Assembly: GCA_903819605.1 (NCBI GenBank)
Contig: CAIJEA010000083.1
Coordinates: 1-6,914, forward strand
Length of the DNA: 6,914 nucleotides
Reading direction: 5' to 3'
Source: an uncultured cyanobacterium
Lineage (GTDB): Bacteria; Cyanobacteriota; Cyanobacteriia; Pseudanabaenales; Pseudanabaenaceae
Positions 1 to 5,373 of this stretch are shown piece after piece. The notes beneath the pieces were generated by a model that searched no databases, had not been told where the DNA came from, and saw nothing but the letters and a program-made list of their open reading frames with translations. A program made the position numbers and the translations under genes. Within the stretch, counting starts at the first letter, position 1. The number at the start of each line of letters is the position of its first letter.

Positions 1-284
1 CGCCGAGTAAACTCTTCGCCAATTGGATAGACCTTAGGCACATAAAACCAATCAGGGGCTTTAACAATAGTGCGAGAATTAACTGAGGCAACTAACCCAA
101 AGTTAGAGCCAATAAGCATTTCTGGTTGAATTAGTCCTGCGGCTCCTAATGCATCGGTGAGGGCAGCAGCCAAAATCGGTTGTTGAATATTTTCCACAGG
201 ATCATCAGGTAATACGAAGTCGGCAGGCAAAGCTTCCCAAGTAATATTTGGCTTGATTTTAATGGGTGAGACTTGGAGAACCAT
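1..284 (-). CDS. Uma2 family (DUF820) putative endonuclease-fold protein, 5' part only
   Basis: This minus-strand reading frame begins with ATG at 284-282 and stays open for 94 codons to the left edge, so the C-terminal half is missing. The translation begins MVLQVSPIKIKPNITWEALP and continues with a segment ending VKAPDWFYVPKVYPIGEEFT. This matches the N-terminal half of cyanobacterial Uma2-family proteins, which have a PD-(D/E)XK nuclease-like fold and usually about 180-240 residues. The Pro77-Asp78 pair would supply the first acidic residue of the nuclease-like site. The ExK part would lie outside the window, so catalytic integrity cannot be judged. A GAGG sequence 8 nt before the ATG is a good ribosome binding site and supports this start. 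These genes are present in many copies in cyanobacterial genomes and their cellular role is unknown. Family recognition is from sequence resemblance only. Confidence 0.8.
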   Translation of the reverse strand, partial: MVLQVSPIKIKPNITWEALPADFVLPDDPVENIQQPILAAALTDALGAAGLIQPEMLIGSNFGLVASVNSRTIVKAPDWFYVPKVYPIGEEFTR

Positions 285-327
285 AAAATTGACCTCAACC
301 GCAAAATTTATGTAATTTGCTTTGTTT

Positions 328-333
328 AGTATA
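328..333 (-). promoter_or_regulatory. possible -10 box for the Uma2-family gene
   Basis: On the minus strand this hexamer reads TATACT, a 5/6 match to the sigma-70 -10 consensus, 44 bases before the ATG at 284. The -35 position falls in the arm of the 342-378 hairpin and does not resemble TTGACA. The call therefore rests on the -10 element and its position alone. Confidence 0.3.
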
Positions 334-341
334 ACGTTGGC

Positions 342-378
342 TGATGATGTGCCTGCGCGGATCGCAGGCACATCATCA
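342..378 (-). terminator. 16-bp perfect hairpin at the 3' end of chrA
   Basis: Arms 342-357 and 363-378 are perfect inverted repeats (core GATGATGTGCCTGCG) around a 5-nt loop, CGGAT. The hairpin starts 4 bases past the chrA stop codon, the usual place for a terminator. The T-run (CTTTTTATT) lies on the plus-strand side, so in the chrA direction there is no clean U-tract. It may act as a 3'-end stabiliser or factor-aided terminator for chrA, or as a barrier to plus-strand transcription. The structure is certain; the function is inferred. Confidence 0.55.
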
Positions 379-382
379 CTTT

Positions 383-1606
383 TTATTGATTAAATTTAAG
401 CAGCCAACCGATCGCACCACCAGCGATTACTAACCAAGCTGAGTTGATTTTGGGGAACTTGAGGAGAATAGCAAGACTGGCGATCGCTACAGCAATTGTC
501 CAAATATCAATCAAAGTTCCACGCCCTAACTCCCATGCTACGGATGCCATCAACCCGATAGAAGCCGCATTAACTCCGTCAAAAAAACCTGCTGTCCGAT
601 GGGATTTTCGTAATTTGGACACAAAAGGATTAATTGCAGGAACTAAGATAAATGCTGGCAAAAAAATGCCAAGAGTTGCAGCGATCGCACCCAGATTTCC
701 TGCCAAGAGATAACCGATAAATGTTGCTGTAGTTAATACAGGTCCTGGGGTAAACTGCCCGATCGCGACAGCATCTAATAACTGCTGTGCAGTCAGCCAA
801 TGATTGCGATCGACAAATTCTTGCTGCACAAAAGCTAACAAGACATACCCACTTCCATAGAGGACTGCGCCGATTTTTAAAAAGCTTAAAAATACAGCAA
901 TCCAATTTTTAGGTACAACTTCTGTAGCGATCGTACCTACAGAGAGAATGGGGAAAGGAAAAATGAAACTGGACAATGATTTAGGGCTTTTTAGCGAATT
1001 CCAATTACGACTTAAGCTTACAAATATACCTGCACCAAGCATTAAAGCAATTTCGTTGGCATTCAGAAAATAAAGAGCTAAAACTAAAATTCCTGTAATC
1101 CATGTCAAGATACTTTTTAATCCCGATCGTCCAAGTTTCCATAGGGATTGGATAATAATTGCAATAATTACTGGCTTCACACCATACAGTAGCCAACCGA
1201 TGGCGGGAATTGTTTGATATTCCACATAAATAACAGCCAATCCCCATACCAAAAACATCGCAGGAACAATGAAACTGGCTCCCGCTACAATTGCACCTTG
1301 CCATCCTGCTTGCTCTAGACCGACATGAATTACCAACTCCGTCGAATTAGGACCTGGAATTAAATTGCTGATACTTAATAGATCCAGCAGCTTTTCTCGA
1401 CTGAGCCATTGTCGTTTCTGAACTACTTCTAACTCGATTTGGGCGATGTGAGCAGCCGGTCCCCCAAAAGCGGTCGCGCCCAGCTTGCTAAAAACAATGG
1501 CTAAATTCCATAGTTGATACTTTAAAGGAAGGTGATTGTTTCGATCTTGCCCCTCCAACAAAGATTTAGATTCTGAGTCTGGATCGTTTTTTGTATACTG
1601 AGGCAT
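383..1606 (-). CDS. chrA: chromate transporter, CHR family, two-domain type (ChrA)
   Basis: This encodes a 407-residue integral membrane protein of the CHR superfamily. Characterised members export chromate by secondary transport; many others have no proven substrate. Two homologous CHR domains follow a polar N-terminal tail of about 30 residues. Domain 1 (about 31-200) has FSKLGATAFGGP at 39-50 and the NLIPGPNSTE motif at 81-90. Domain 2 (about 236-402) repeats the pattern with FLKIGAVLYGSGY at 242-254 and GQFTPGPVLTTATFIGY at 283-299. The two halves are joined by a hydrophilic stretch, about 200-213. Many hydrophobic segments fit a long-chain, roughly 10-12-helix transporter. The length is normal for the family (about 390-420). 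The ATG at 1606 is preceded by an A/T-rich palindrome rather than a clear Shine-Dalgarno sequence. No chrB-like regulator is adjacent, so a chromate-resistance role is plausible but not shown; sulfate or another oxyanion remains possible. Confidence 0.9.
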   Translation of the reverse strand: MPQYTKNDPDSESKSLLEGQDRNNHLPLKYQLWNLAIVFSKLGATAFGGPAAHIAQIELEVVQKRQWLSREKLLDLLSISNLIPGPNSTELVIHVGLEQAGWQGAIVAGASFIVPAMFLVWGLAVIYVEYQTIPAIGWLLYGVKPVIIAIIIQSLWKLGRSGLKSILTWITGILVLALYFLNANEIALMLGAGIFVSLSRNWNSLKSPKSLSSFIFPFPILSVGTIATEVVPKNWIAVFLSFLKIGAVLYGSGYVLLAFVQQEFVDRNHWLTAQQLLDAVAIGQFTPGPVLTTATFIGYLLAGNLGAIAATLGIFLPAFILVPAINPFVSKLRKSHRTAGFFDGVNAASIGLMASVAWELGRGTLIDIWTIAVAIASLAILLKFPKINSAWLVIAGGAIGWLLKFNQ

Positions 1607-1763
1607 ATTTTTTAAAAAATTTGTGAGACATACTGAAGTTTCAGAATTGTTTTACTGTTCTCACTAGTGAAAATATTCTGTACTTCCAAATACCCCATAA
1701 AGCCTAAAAAATTCATGTAATAGTTATTCCTGAAGAGCATACACAAAGCTTTATACTTTTTGC
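1607..1763. promoter_or_regulatory. divergent spacer between chrA and the cyclotransferase-like gene
   Basis: This 157-bp A/T-rich region must hold the start signals for both divergent genes. Visible elements are a perfect palindrome ATTTTTTAAAAAAT (1607-1620) touching the chrA ATG, an inverted repeat CTGAA-GT-TTCAG (1633-1644), and a 10-bp palindrome TCACTAGTGA (1661-1670). CAGAAT (1642-1647) and ATTCTG (1675-1680) form an inverted pair flanking that palindrome. TATACT at 1752-1757 is a good plus-strand -10 candidate for the cyclotransferase-like gene, though no strong -35 is visible. The dyads could be operators; this is only a structural observation. Confidence 0.35.
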
Positions 1764-1805
1764 ATGTATCTCAGAATACTAAGTAGCTTTTGCCTTAAGA
1801 TTGAT

Positions 1806-2381
1806 ATGGTAGATTCGCTTAAATCACAGACAAAACAGCAATTACAGACTCCAGAAATTTCTCATTTAGAGTCATGTAATCAATCTGAACCGATGTTTTA
1901 CTATTTTGCATACGGCTCCTGTATGTGTCCTGTAGATTTGAAGCGATCGCTTGGCGAAACTGCCCACTACTATGTTGTCGGCGTAGCCCGTTTAAGTGGA
2001 TATCGCCTTGGATTTTATTACCGATCGCCTCATCGTGGCTGTGGCTGCTTAGATATCGTCAAAGATCCTAATTCCTATGTAGAAGGAGTTCTATATTGCT
2101 TACCTATGCGTCTAAGCGATCGGCTCGATATTCGCGAAGATGTTTCGACTGGTGGTTATCAGCATGAACTGATCGCTGTCAGTGTTAATAAAACTGTTTA
2201 TACAAACGTGCGAACCTATAGTGTCGTGAATAAGCTACCTCGCGAACTTGCCCCTAATGATTGGTACTCTAATGTAGTACTGCGGGGTGCTTCGACCTGC
2301 GGCTTAAATGAAAAATATTTCTGGCAATTGTTCTATCACATTTATCAATTACAGTCCTATAACTATCAAGAATGTGGCTAA
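1806..2381 (+). CDS. gamma-glutamylcyclotransferase (GGCT)-like protein with CxC motifs
   Basis: This encodes a soluble protein with a GGCT/AIG2-like fold. Family members release 5-oxoproline from gamma-glutamyl amines or peptides, and some act on glutathione. Residue numbers here follow the longest form, starting at 1764 (205 residues). The signature FYYFAYGS at 45-52 forms the substrate-binding loop. LSDRLDIREDVSTGGYQ (117-133) matches the segment holding the catalytic Glu, probably Glu125. The fold appears complete, ending near residue 197. Instead of the usual YGSNM, the loop reads YGSCMCP, placing Cys53 and Cys55 beside the active site; a second CxC lies at 93-95. Three in-frame ATGs exist (1764, 1806, 1893), none with a good Shine-Dalgarno. 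I chose 1806 because the best -10 box (1752-1757) would put transcription start almost on top of 1764. The fold itself begins near 1893, leaving a low-complexity polar tail before it. The true substrate is unknown. Confidence 0.8.
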   Translation: MVDSLKSQTKQQLQTPEISHLESCNQSEPMFYYFAYGSCMCPVDLKRSLGETAHYYVVGVARLSGYRLGFYYRSPHRGCGCLDIVKDPNSYVEGVLYCLPMRLSDRLDIREDVSTGGYQHELIAVSVNKTVYTNVRTYSVVNKLPRELAPNDWYSNVVLRGASTCGLNEKYFWQLFYHIYQLQSYNYQECG

Positions 2382-2433
2382 AAAGTCTTGCCTTTATAAA
2401 TCGTAGGGCTTATGCAGAAATGACTTCAATGCC

Positions 2434-2494
2434 TTTTCATAAAACCCAGATAAAGGCGGCGCTTCGCGCCGCCTTTATCTGGGTTTTATGAAAA
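2434..2494. terminator. 29-bp perfect hairpin between convergent genes
   Basis: Arms 2434-2462 and 2466-2494 are perfectly complementary over 29 bp with a TTC loop. The inner arm is G+C-rich (GGCGGCGC) and the outer part carries CCCAGA followed outward by AAAACC/GGTTTT-type sequence. It sits 52 bases after the cyclotransferase-like stop and 24 bases after the DUF2252 stop, in the middle of a convergent junction. Its symmetry gives each strand a GGGTTTTATG trailer, so it fits a bidirectional terminator. The stem is much longer than most intrinsic terminators, so it could also be a dispersed palindromic repeat reused as a terminator. Confidence 0.7.
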
Positions 2495-2518
2495 ATTACT
2501 ACTAAGCCTTAAGCGTCA

Positions 2519-3733
2519 TTAACTCATACAAAATTCTTTCCAATCTTGCTTTACTTGTTGGCTGTACGTTTTAGCATATTCCATTACTTCAACTTTCCAT
2601 TTCGATTTATTTGCAAAATCAATCAATTGATCGACGATCGCCGAACCTTGTCTACCACTACTTCGCAAATGCGACCAAGCAACTACTTGCCCCAAAGACT
2701 GCATTAATTGTTCAGACTGCTCCAACTTATCATCCCATTTCTCTATCTTTAAATGATCGGTTGGACTTTGCGTTGACTGAAGTCCTCGCAAAACATAGGA
2801 ATCTTCACCGATAGTTACAGCTTGGAGAAAGGCAATTGGGATTGCCTGCGATCGCTTCTGAATCGAAACAATGCGATCGGCGTTGCTCTGCCATTTTGGT
2901 TGTTCCCAAATGGTATAGGGCGCAAGAGAGGACGGCAATGATTTCTTCAGATCGAGCAGATAATTGCCATCGGGTGACTCTTTGCCTTCTACAAGTAAAA
3001 TATAGCGCTCAATCCCCAAACTCCCCTTCCCCGCAATGCGTTGGGCAACATCCAACAATTTAAAAAATTTTGGATTAGGTTGTCGTGAAGCAAAGTTTTC
3101 CATGAAATTTTGCACTTTTTGCTTTTGTTTGTCAGAAATTGCTAGAGCCTTTTTATTATCGATTTTAATTGATCTTTTCTGTTTATCTTTGTTCAACTCA
3201 GTTCGCTCTTCGAGCAGTTCCTTGCGATTCACCTCAGTTTTGCGAGATAGCATGTCTTTGATAACTTGAGGAGCCGTATCGTCTCCCATCCAATAGGCTT
3301 TGCCCTCAGTAATAGTCTTAGTATAGGCAGCGAGTATTTGCTGGCTAAGCTTTTCGGCTATCTCCTGTCCAATGGCAAAGGTTTCAGTAGCAACAAAAAT
3401 ACTGGTCAATAATCGGGCAATTTCCCAAGTACATGGAGCTAGAACAGCCTCATCGAAATCGTCAATATCAAAATAAACTCTACGGTTATCTGCTTTGTAA
3501 TTTCCAAAATTTTCAATATGGAGATCGCCGCAAATCCAAGTTAGTGGAGCCTTCTTAAACCAAGAATTAATCGGTAAGTCTTCATAAAAAAGATGGCAAG
3601 TAGCACGAAAAAAGACAAAGGGATTCTCGACGGATGCTCGCATTGCTGCATATTTTGCGTCGAGAAGCTTGGGATCTCTTGGCTGACTAAGATTAAATTT
3701 CTCAATGCGATCGCGAATATTTCGATTTGCCAT
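2519..3733 (-). CDS. DUF2252 family protein, kinase-fold-like
   Basis: This encodes a cytoplasmic protein of 404 residues from the ATG at 3733. An upstream TTG at 3745 and an ATG at 3739 are in frame, but GGGGA sits 5 nt before the 3733 ATG and favours it. The sequence belongs to the DUF2252 family. Numbering from the TTG start, CGDLHIENFGNY (72-83) and YFDIDDFDEA (91-100) resemble the catalytic loop and the metal-binding Asp motif of aminoglycoside-phosphotransferase-type kinases. RIAGKGSLGIERYILLVEG (236-254) is another conserved block, and AWSHLRSSGR (356-365) a C-terminal one. A very Lys/Glu-rich linker lies at about 165-215. No signal peptide or membrane segment is visible. It follows the exported thioredoxin-like gene by 45 bp on the same strand, so the two are probably cotranscribed. 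No substrate is known for the family; kinase activity is an inference from motif similarity. Confidence 0.85.
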   Translation of the reverse strand: MANRNIRDRIEKFNLSQPRDPKLLDAKYAAMRASVENPFVFFRATCHLFYEDLPINSWFKKAPLTWICGDLHIENFGNYKADNRRVYFDIDDFDEAVLAPCTWEIARLLTSIFVATETFAIGQEIAEKLSQQILAAYTKTITEGKAYWMGDDTAPQVIKDMLSRKTEVNRKELLEERTELNKDKQKRSIKIDNKKALAISDKQKQKVQNFMENFASRQPNPKFFKLLDVAQRIAGKGSLGIERYILLVEGKESPDGNYLLDLKKSLPSSLAPYTIWEQPKWQSNADRIVSIQKRSQAIPIAFLQAVTIGEDSYVLRGLQSTQSPTDHLKIEKWDDKLEQSEQLMQSLGQVVAWSHLRSSGRQGSAIVDQLIDFANKSKWKVEVMEYAKTYSQQVKQDWKEFCMS

Positions 3734-3778
3734 GAACATCCCCAAAGTTAGTTTAGTCAGCGTCCCATGCTAACCATA

Positions 3779-5104
3779 TTAATTTAATTTACTAATTCCC
3801 GTATAAACATTCTCATTCACTAAGCCTAACCAAGGATCGCTTGCTGGTGTTAGAAATAGTTGATCGTAGACGCGGCGATTAAGTGCAGCTAGAGTATTCG
3901 TGTCATTATTCAGAAATTCACCATTGGCAAACCAATTATGAATCTGCGCGTGAAACACATACTCATTGCGAACAGTATCCTGTGCGATCGCCCGTTCAAA
4001 ACTACTAACCACAATGGGCATTGAAGCACTAGGTGATAATTTGCGCTCCATAACATTCAGACTACCTTGATCGAGATATACACGATTTTGATAAAGCCTT
4101 GCTAATCTTGCCCAATTAGCATCACTGAGTTTAGAAAATTGAGAAGGCGGCGTAACTTCAGCAAGAGGATCGCCAGCAGTACGGCTCAGAGTAGGTAACT
4201 CAACCATTGCCTTACCTACAGTCAGACGGCTTGCCAGCATCGCACTAGCCTTTGGATCGGTAATAGTCAAAGGTAGTAATGGTTGCCATGGTAAACGCAA
4301 GCGAGTTAGATCTGCCTGCCAATTTTTTTCTAACTTCGCATAGCGATCGCGATGATATTTAACCAAAATTTCACGTCGCAGGTTCAAATCGCCATTGATA
4401 TTACGAATAGAGTTAACTACTTTCTCAGCATCTTGGAGATTTTCGATAAAGGCTTGGGGACTATATAACCCCGGAATCGCATCAACTGGACGACCTTCAC
4501 TGTCGAGAATATAGTGAATGCTATTGCCAGTAAGCGTTTGTTCTAACTTACGACCATCCCCAAAATCAATCGTTACCTTAGGAACAGGTCGCTCGGACTG
4601 CCAATGTAAAATAAAGCGATCGCGCAACAGTTGGGATACAGCCGCGTTGGGATACAGCGCTGTTCGGAAAAATCTACTATTGGCACAACTAAGCTCGTCG
4701 TTAAGATTGCCCAGTAGACGCAAAGATAAAATCGGCTTACCAGTTTCTTTTGCAGCAATTTTTGCTGCTTCTAAATCTTTGTACCAATACAAACGTGATG
4801 CATCACAATCTTTTTGCTGACAAATTGCATCTAACGTTGCTTGCAATTGGGGATTATTTGGTAACTCTTGTTGATAAGCTTTCCAAAATGCATCAACACC
4901 CGCATTTTTAAATTCACGTAACTTCGCGATCGCCTCTTGCGATGTTGGCTGATCCTTTGAAGCTGCTTGTTCAACAAGGCTATCCAGATTCATCTGCTCT
5001 GATGCGATCGCAGATTGTGGTAAAAAAGACACTGCCGAAATGGCGATCGTACCCAGACCTAACAGAGCAAAACTTGAACTAGCCAGCATTTTTTTTACAA
5101 GCAT
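3779..5104 (-). CDS. exported protein with degenerate thioredoxin-like domain, function unknown
   Basis: This is a 441-residue protein. The N terminus has Lys4-Lys5, a hydrophobic stretch at about 9-29 and SAIAS (31-35), which fits a Sec signal peptide cleaved after Ala34; the destination would be periplasm or thylakoid lumen. Residues about 105-228 resemble a thioredoxin-like (thioredoxin_7/DUF255-type) domain: WYKDLEAAKIAAKETGKPIL (107-126) matches the helix and first core strand, and HYILDSEGRPV (197-207) the later strand and turn. The redox site is lost: at the CxxC position only Cys140 (LSCANS) remains, and Ser195/Ile196 replace the cis-proline. Cys95 and Cys100 in the preceding segment could form a disulfide. 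The C-terminal about 210 residues match nothing I recognise; they are polar, rich in Arg, Leu and Asn, and end in a Trp-containing tail. A GGGAA element 10 bases before the ATG supports this start. It probably heads an operon with the DUF2252 gene. Confidence 0.75.
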   Translation of the reverse strand: MLVKKMLASSSFALLGLGTIAISAVSFLPQSAIASEQMNLDSLVEQAASKDQPTSQEAIAKLREFKNAGVDAFWKAYQQELPNNPQLQATLDAICQQKDCDASRLYWYKDLEAAKIAAKETGKPILSLRLLGNLNDELSCANSRFFRTALYPNAAVSQLLRDRFILHWQSERPVPKVTIDFGDGRKLEQTLTGNSIHYILDSEGRPVDAIPGLYSPQAFIENLQDAEKVVNSIRNINGDLNLRREILVKYHRDRYAKLEKNWQADLTRLRLPWQPLLPLTITDPKASAMLASRLTVGKAMVELPTLSRTAGDPLAEVTPPSQFSKLSDANWARLARLYQNRVYLDQGSLNVMERKLSPSASMPIVVSSFERAIAQDTVRNEYVFHAQIHNWFANGEFLNNDTNTLAALNRRVYDQLFLTPASDPWLGLVNENVYTGISKLN

Positions 5105-5123
5105 ATTAAAAATTTCCCTAGGC

Positions 5124-5327
5124 TCATAGGTTTGATCTTAATGCCAGACGTATTGACTGTTGGTACTGTTCCCCATAAAGCATAAACGTTAAGCATTCAT
5201 CTTTTTTTTGCTTTAGTGATTTACTCCCTAAATCATCATAGAAACATAAGTTGAGTCTTAAACTTTCTTGGTTTTGTGTTCTAACATTACTTGCAACGAT
5301 CCCCGCAAAGATAGAGAATGGTTGCAT
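5124..5327 (-). CDS. possible small ORF (67 codons), hypothetical
   Basis: This open frame from ATG at 5327 to a stop at 5124 fills most of the gap between the thioredoxin-like gene and glgC and ends 19 bases before the thioredoxin-like start, on the same strand. Its translation has a balanced composition (for example LRLNLCFYDDLGSKSLKQKK), is not low complexity and includes no transmembrane helix. I recognise no family and see no strong Shine-Dalgarno sequence. It overlaps the best glgC promoter candidate, which argues against it. It could be a real small protein, a leader ORF, a decayed gene remnant or chance. Confidence 0.25.
   Translation of the reverse strand: MQPFSIFAGIVASNVRTQNQESLRLNLCFYDDLGSKSLKQKKDECLTFMLYGEQYQQSIRLALRSNL
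5217..5235. promoter_or_regulatory. 7-bp dyad in the divergent region, possible operator
   Basis: TGATTTA (5217-5223) and TAAATCA (5229-5235) form a perfect inverted repeat with a 5-base spacer CTCCC. The size and location, between the divergent glgC and thioredoxin-like genes, suit a dimeric regulator site. No regulator is identified and chance occurrence in A/T-rich DNA is possible. Confidence 0.2.
5291..5319 (+). promoter_or_regulatory. candidate glgC promoter
   Basis: TTGCAA (5291-5296) and GAGAAT (5314-5319) are separated by 17 bases, each matching its sigma-70 consensus at 4 of 6 positions, and would give a leader of about 48 nt. An alternative is TTGCAT (5322-5327) with TATAAA (5343-5348): it has the better -10 but a 15-base spacer and a very short leader. 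No clear Shine-Dalgarno sequence precedes the glgC ATG, which is common in cyanobacteria. Confidence 0.35.
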
Positions 5328-5373
5328 TCAGAAAAATATGCATATAAAAAAGCCAAGATAATCCGAATAATTT

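Noticed and set aside
444..1304. Open frames at 444-713 (+), 630-905 (-) and 1005-1304 (-) inside chrA
   Set aside because: They lie wholly within the well-supported chrA frame, and their translations have unnatural composition (Cys/Arg-rich) with no recognisable family.
2434..2494. The hairpin as a MITE or insertion sequence end
   Set aside because: No target-site duplication or terminal inverted repeats distinct from the hairpin are visible in the flanks, so transposition cannot be supported from this window alone.
2611..3269. Three plus-strand frames (2611-2814, 2836-3063, 3036-3269)
   Set aside because: All are antisense to the DUF2252 gene, which has clear family motifs over the same bases; no independent start signals or domains are visible.
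3734..3778. GTTAG...CTAAC inverted repeat between the thioredoxin-like and DUF2252 genes
   Set aside because: The arms are only 5 bp with a wide loop and no T-run, so it is not a credible terminator or operator.
4518..4820. Frames at 4518-4820 (+) and 4573-4758 (-)
   Set aside because: They overlap the thioredoxin-like domain coding region in other frames and look like chance open frames.
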